Positions 15,153 through 17,811 of a stretch of DNA of 17,811 bases are shown here, piece by piece. Each line of letters starts with the position of its first letter. The first letter of the stretch is position 1. The notes beneath the pieces were generated by a model, which was not told the DNA's origin, did not search any database, and saw only the letters and a program-made list of their open reading frames with translations. Source of the DNA: CAVPGH01 sp046726955. Its GTDB lineage: Bacteria > Acidobacteriota > Vicinamibacteria > Fen-336. The stretch is taken from NCBI GenBank assembly GCA_046726955.1, contig JBKPBQ010000107.1, forward strand, positions 1 to 17,811, written 5' to 3'. The position numbers and the translations under genes were made by a program.

Positions 15153-15181
15153 TAGAACGCCCGTCGGAGGGGACGAGTTCC
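15153..15181 (-). promoter_or_regulatory. ECF-sigma-like promoter candidate for the ADOP permease gene
   Basis: On the minus strand GGAACT (15181-15176) is followed by 16 nt and then CGTTCTA (15159-15153). This fits the general ECF pattern of a GGAAC -35 element and a CGTC/CGTT -10 element. Initiation would fall near 15147, giving a leader of about 30 nt with the AAAGGA ribosome site. No ECF sigma gene lies in the window, so the assignment rests on the motif alone. Confidence 0.35.
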
Positions 15182-15234
15182 AAAAAGGCCTGCAGAAACT
15201 GGACTTTGCCACCCCGCCGATGGCGTCCAAGCAT

Positions 15235-15240
15235 TAGAAT
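15235..15240 (+). promoter_or_regulatory. -10-like TAGAAT upstream of the TPR gene
   Basis: TAGAAT matches the TATAAT consensus at five of six positions and lies 21 nt before the ATG at 15262, leaving room for a very short leader with AAGGAG. No good -35 element lies at 16-18 nt. The 143-bp divergent interval 15119-15261 holds this and the opposite-strand ECF-like site. Confidence 0.35.
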
Positions 15241-15249
15241 GCCCCCGCC

Positions 15250-15255
15250 AAGGAG
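15250..15255 (+). promoter_or_regulatory. Shine-Dalgarno AAGGAG deciding the ATG start at 15262
   Basis: AAGGAG is followed by CTCTTG and ATG. A TTG at 15259 is also in frame, directly before the ATG, but the spacing favours the ATG. Confidence 0.65.
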
Positions 15256-15261
15256 CTCTTG

Positions 15262-16926
15262 ATGAAGACAAGCCTCGCTCTGGTCCTGGGACTCGCTGCC
15301 GCCACTGTTTCCGCGCAGACGACGCACAAGCACTACGAGCAGTCGGAGGAGGCCAAGAAGCCGTCCCCCACGGGGGAGCTGGCTCCGCGGCTCCAGAAGC
15401 TCGGGACGCACACCTTCAAGGTCACGACGAAGTCGAAGCAGGCCCAGCTCTTCATGAACCAGGGGCTGAACCTCGCCTACGGCTTCAACCATGCGGAGGC
15501 GGGACGGGCGTTCCGCGAGGCCGCGCGACTCGATCCCAGCTGCGCGATGGCGTACTGGGGGCAGGCCTACGTGCTCGGGCCGAACATCAACGCGCCCATG
15601 ACGCCCGACGACGAGCCCAAGGCGCTCGCCGCCGCCCAGAAGGCGGTCTCGCTCAAGGGCAAGGCCTCCGCGCGCGAGCAGGCCTACATCGACGCGGTCG
15701 CCAAGCGCTACACGGGGGACACCAAGGACCGCACCAAGAACGACCGGGCGTTCGCGGACGCGATGCGCGACGTGGTGAAGCGCTTCCCGGACGACCTCGA
15801 CGCGGCCACGATCTACGCGGAGTCGCTCATGGACACCCGCCCGTGGAACTACTGGCTGCGCGACGGCCGGCCCTACGAGGAGACCCCGCAGATCGTGGGC
15901 AACCTCGAGAAGGTGCTGGCCCGCAGCCCGAACCACCCGGGGGCCAATCATCTTTATATACACGCCATGGAGGCGAACACGCCCGAGAAGGCCGAGGCGG
16001 CGGCGGACCGACTGCTGAAGCTCATGCCGGGAGCCGGCCACATGGTGCACATGCCCTCGCACATCTACCAGCGCGTCGGCCGCTACGCGGACTCCGCGGC
16101 GTCGAACGAGGCCGCGGTCGTCGCCGACGAGGACTACATCTCGCAGTGCCGGGCCCAGGGCCTCTACCCGATGGCCTACTACCCGCACAACATCCACTTC
16201 CTCTGGTTCGCCGCCTCCGCGGACGGACGCGGCCAGCTCGCGGTCGACTCCGCGCGCAAGACTGCGTCGAAGGTCAGCGACCAGATGCTCGAGCAGCTGC
16301 CGCTCCTCGGCAACTTCCGCATCGTCCCCTACTATGCGCTCACGCGCTTCGGCCGCTGGGACGAGATGCTCAAGGAGCCCGAGCCCGCGGACAAGTTCCT
16401 CTTCGTGAAGGGCGTCTGGCACTACGGGCGGGGCCTCGCCTTCCTCGGCAAGGACCAGTTGGAGGACGCCGAGAAGGAGCTCGCGGAGGTGAGGCGGATC
16501 GCCGCCGATCCCTCGCTGAACTATCCGATGTTCTCGCCGAACACGGCCGCCTCGATCTTCTCGATCGCCCCCGAGATCCTGGGCGGCGAGGTCGCGGCCC
16601 GCCGCAAGAGCTACGACGACGCGGTGGCCCACCTCGACCGCGCGGTGCGCCTGGAGTCGTCGCTCGTCTACACCGAGCCGTCCGAGTGGCACTACCCGCC
16701 GCGGCTGTCGCTCGGCGCGGTCCTCCTCGCCGCGGGACGGGCCAAGGAAGCGGAGACCGTCTACTGGGACGACCTGCGCTATCACCCGGAGAACGGCTGG
16801 GCGCTCTTCGGCCTCGCCCAGGCGCTGCGCGCGCAGGGTCACAACGACGAGGCGGCGGCGGCGCAGGCGCGCTTCGACAAGGCGTGGACGCGTGCCGACG
16901 TGAAGCTCACCGCTTCACGGTTCTGA
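15262..16926 (+). CDS. secreted TPR-repeat protein with conserved histidine motifs
   Basis: A 554-residue protein with a signal peptide (MKTSLALVLGLAAATVSAQ). Helical TPR-like units begin with 'LFMNQGLNLAYGFNHAEAGRAFREAARLDPSCAMAYWG' around residues 70-105 (AEAGRAF..AARLDP is the TPR signature). More repeats lie near the C-terminus ('RLSLGAVLLAAGRAKEAE', 'ALFGLAQALRAQGHNDEA'). Between them are histidine-rich segments typical of this protein type: 'NHPGANHLYIHAMEA' (about 224-238), 'HMVHMPSHIYQRVGRY' (about 260-275) and 'YYPHNIHFLWFAA' (about 306-318). Nine or more histidines within about 95 residues suggest metal binding or catalysis rather than pure scaffolding; that is inference. Homologues are usually annotated only as TPR proteins. 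The next gene starts 8 bp after its stop and is probably co-transcribed. Confidence 0.9.
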   Translation: MKTSLALVLGLAAATVSAQTTHKHYEQSEEAKKPSPTGELAPRLQKLGTHTFKVTTKSKQAQLFMNQGLNLAYGFNHAEAGRAFREAARLDPSCAMAYWGQAYVLGPNINAPMTPDDEPKALAAAQKAVSLKGKASAREQAYIDAVAKRYTGDTKDRTKNDRAFADAMRDVVKRFPDDLDAATIYAESLMDTRPWNYWLRDGRPYEETPQIVGNLEKVLARSPNHPGANHLYIHAMEANTPEKAEAAADRLLKLMPGAGHMVHMPSHIYQRVGRYADSAASNEAAVVADEDYISQCRAQGLYPMAYYPHNIHFLWFAASADGRGQLAVDSARKTASKVSDQMLEQLPLLGNFRIVPYYALTRFGRWDEMLKEPEPADKFLFVKGVWHYGRGLAFLGKDQLEDAEKELAEVRRIAADPSLNYPMFSPNTAASIFSIAPEILGGEVAARRKSYDDAVAHLDRAVRLESSLVYTEPSEWHYPPRLSLGAVLLAAGRAKEAETVYWDDLRYHPENGWALFGLAQALRAQGHNDEAAAAQARFDKAWTRADVKLTASRF

Positions 16927-16934
16927 GGCGAGCC

Positions 16935-17360
16935 ATGAAGCGCCTTCGGTTTCTGGCCGTCGTCGTCGCGTGCGCGCTCGCCGCGGCCGCCCCCCGCTGG
17001 GTGCAGGAGGGCAAGAAGGACTCGGGCCGCGCGCGGATCAGCATCTACCGCATCGCCCCCGGCAAGCAGCTCGACTTCCTGAAGTGGCTGGCCGTCCAGG
17101 ACGAGGCGGCGAAGGAAGCGGGGATCCCGACCGTGCAGCTCTACGCGCACCTCGACGGGGACGCGTGGGACTACGTGGGCATCGGGCCGGCGACGACACC
17201 CGACCAGGACAAGAAGCTCGACGAGATGCTCGCGCGCAAGGGGTTCAAGACCGGGTTCCCCGCTGCTCTCGAGTTCCGGCAGTTCCTGACCTGGCACACG
17301 GACACGTTCGTGATCGGCCCCACGAGCGCGGCGGAGCTGGTGGCGCAGGCGGCGAAGTAG
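16935..17360 (+). CDS. small secreted protein of unknown function
   Basis: A 141-residue protein with a signal peptide (MKRLRFLAVVVACALAAAAP). The ATG at 16935 is 8 bp after the TPR-gene stop, with GAGG just after that stop acting as ribosome site, so the two genes form an operon. The frame is open far upstream, but only as a shadow of the TPR gene. The mature part begins 'ARISIYRIAPGKQLDFLKWLA' and continues 'VQLYAHLDGDAWDYVGI', a strand-helix-strand arrangement like antibiotic-biosynthesis-monooxygenase-type (dimeric alpha-beta-barrel) proteins. It resembles in style each half of the secreted protein at 1271-2092. No catalytic residues are identifiable. Confidence 0.8.
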   Translation: MKRLRFLAVVVACALAAAAPRWVQEGKKDSGRARISIYRIAPGKQLDFLKWLAVQDEAAKEAGIPTVQLYAHLDGDAWDYVGIGPATTPDQDKKLDEMLARKGFKTGFPAALEFRQFLTWHTDTFVIGPTSAAELVAQAAK

Positions 17361-17367
17361 GAGCGGG

Positions 17368-17811
17368 TCACTCCGCGAAGGCGTAGAGGTCGTGCGCCGT
17401 GCGCACGTAGAGCGTCGAGCCGACGATCGCGGGTGTGCCGTAGACCGCGTCCTCGAGATCGTTCGTAGCGAGGACGTTCAAGCGGTCGGCGGCGTCGATC
17501 ACGGTGACCTGGCCTTCCGCCGAGGCGAAATAGATGTGGCCGTCCGCGGCCACGGGTGAGGCGAAGTACGCGCCGGTCGCGCCCAGTCGGCCGCGGAACA
17601 GAACCCTTCCCGACGTGGCGTCGAGGCAGGTGACGACCCCGGCGCCCGCCACCATGTACACCTTCGACTCCCAGAGCAGCGGCATCGGCACCTCGGGCAC
17701 GCTGCGGCCCTCGCGCCAGAGCACGTGGCTATCGGTTACGTCGCCCTGTCCTCCGGGTCTGATGGCCATCAGGCGTGCTTCCGAAAGGTCCGGCGGAGCA
17801 TCGCGTTGAAG
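17368..17811 (-). CDS. PQQ-type beta-propeller protein, C-terminal part
   Basis: The minus-strand frame is open from the right edge of the window to the TGA at 17370-17368, so the gene starts outside; 147 residues are visible. The ATG at 17769 is internal, because the frame upstream of it still reads as protein. Blade motifs 'VVTCLDATSGRVLFRGRLG', 'YFASPVAADGHIYFASAEG', 'VTVIDAADRLNVLATNDL' and 'YGTPAIVGSTLYVRT' are those of outer-membrane-protein-assembly/BamB-like or quinoprotein-like propellers. The ending 'TAHDLYAFAE' is typical of the C-terminus. It converges with the small secreted protein across 7 bp. It is a paralogue of the complete propeller protein at 11226-12578, though not a close copy. 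Confidence 0.88.
   Translation of the reverse strand, partial: LQRDAPPDLSEARLMAIRPGGQGDVTDSHVLWREGRSVPEVPMPLLWESKVYMVAGAGVVTCLDATSGRVLFRGRLGATGAYFASPVAADGHIYFASAEGQVTVIDAADRLNVLATNDLEDAVYGTPAIVGSTLYVRTAHDLYAFAE

Noticed and set aside
12627..15230. Very long minus-strand open frame (867 codons) alongside the ADOP permease
   Set aside because: Low-complexity Arg/Gly/Ala-rich translation in an alternative frame of a clear permease; not a gene.
15049..16842. Minus-strand 597-codon frame opposite the TPR gene
   Set aside because: Antisense shadow rich in Arg, Val, Leu and Gly; the plus-strand TPR gene with signal peptide and repeats is the real one.
17171..17371. Minus-strand 66-codon frame opposite the small secreted protein
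   Set aside because: It overlaps a signal-peptide gene with an operon position and has no features of its own.
1..17811. CRISPR arrays, tRNA or rRNA genes, or a defence or biosynthetic gene cluster
   Set aside because: No regularly spaced repeats, cloverleaf genes, rRNA stretches or hallmark enzymes were seen on either strand.

Overview
This is a GC-rich window (most lines 60-75% G+C) densely packed with genes for exported proteins. The gene content points to an Acidobacteriota-type genome, probably of the Vicinamibacteria or Thermoanaerobaculia sort. It has two duplicated orphan permeases (the 'ADOP' family of MacB/FtsX-like permeases without an attached ATPase), a DUF5916/CBM9-like outer-membrane protein, an S9 peptidase with a beta-propeller, two PQQ-type beta-propeller proteins, and a secreted TPR protein of a kind common there. 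That assignment is inference from gene families; there is no rRNA or other marker gene here.

Layout. 1-1262 (+): C-terminal half of an ADOP permease that enters from the left. 1271-2092 (-): secreted protein of unknown function with two similar halves. 2231-3343 (+): DUF5916-type protein cut to about half length; the family sequence stops at the edge of an imperfect inverted repeat (3268-3331). 3340-4347 (-): alpha/beta hydrolase of somewhat lower GC, tail to tail with the truncated gene. 4418-8328 (+): three exported hydrolases in a row (gluzincin-like metalloprotease, S9 peptidase, SGNH/GDSL-like lipoprotein). 8334-8373: a perfect 40-bp palindrome between convergent genes. 8376-10980 (-): an apparent operon of exported aminopeptidase P followed by two small membrane proteins. 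11031-11165 (-): decayed tail of an AraC-type regulator. 11226-12578 (+): PQQ-type beta-propeller protein. 12659-15118 (-): full-length ADOP permease with an ECF-sigma-like promoter candidate. 15262-17360 (+): secreted TPR protein plus a small secreted protein, probably co-transcribed. 17368-17811 (-): C-terminal part of another PQQ-type propeller protein leaving on the right.

How the genes relate. Nearly every product is predicted to be exported or membrane-bound, and several are peptidases or hydrolases (M24B, S9, HExxH, SGNH, alpha/beta), consistent with a protein- and polymer-degrading heterotroph. I do not see one coherent multi-gene pathway, a defence system, a CRISPR array, tRNA or rRNA.

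The most notable points are regulatory and structural. Four plus-strand genes (2231, 4418, 5362, 7528) have a TANNAT box ending 6-8 nt before the start codon, the arrangement expected of leaderless transcripts, whereas most other complete genes have a Shine-Dalgarno sequence. A perfect 40-bp palindrome looks like a REP-type element or bidirectional terminator. The truncation of the DUF5916 gene at an inverted repeat suggests a past insertion/deletion event.
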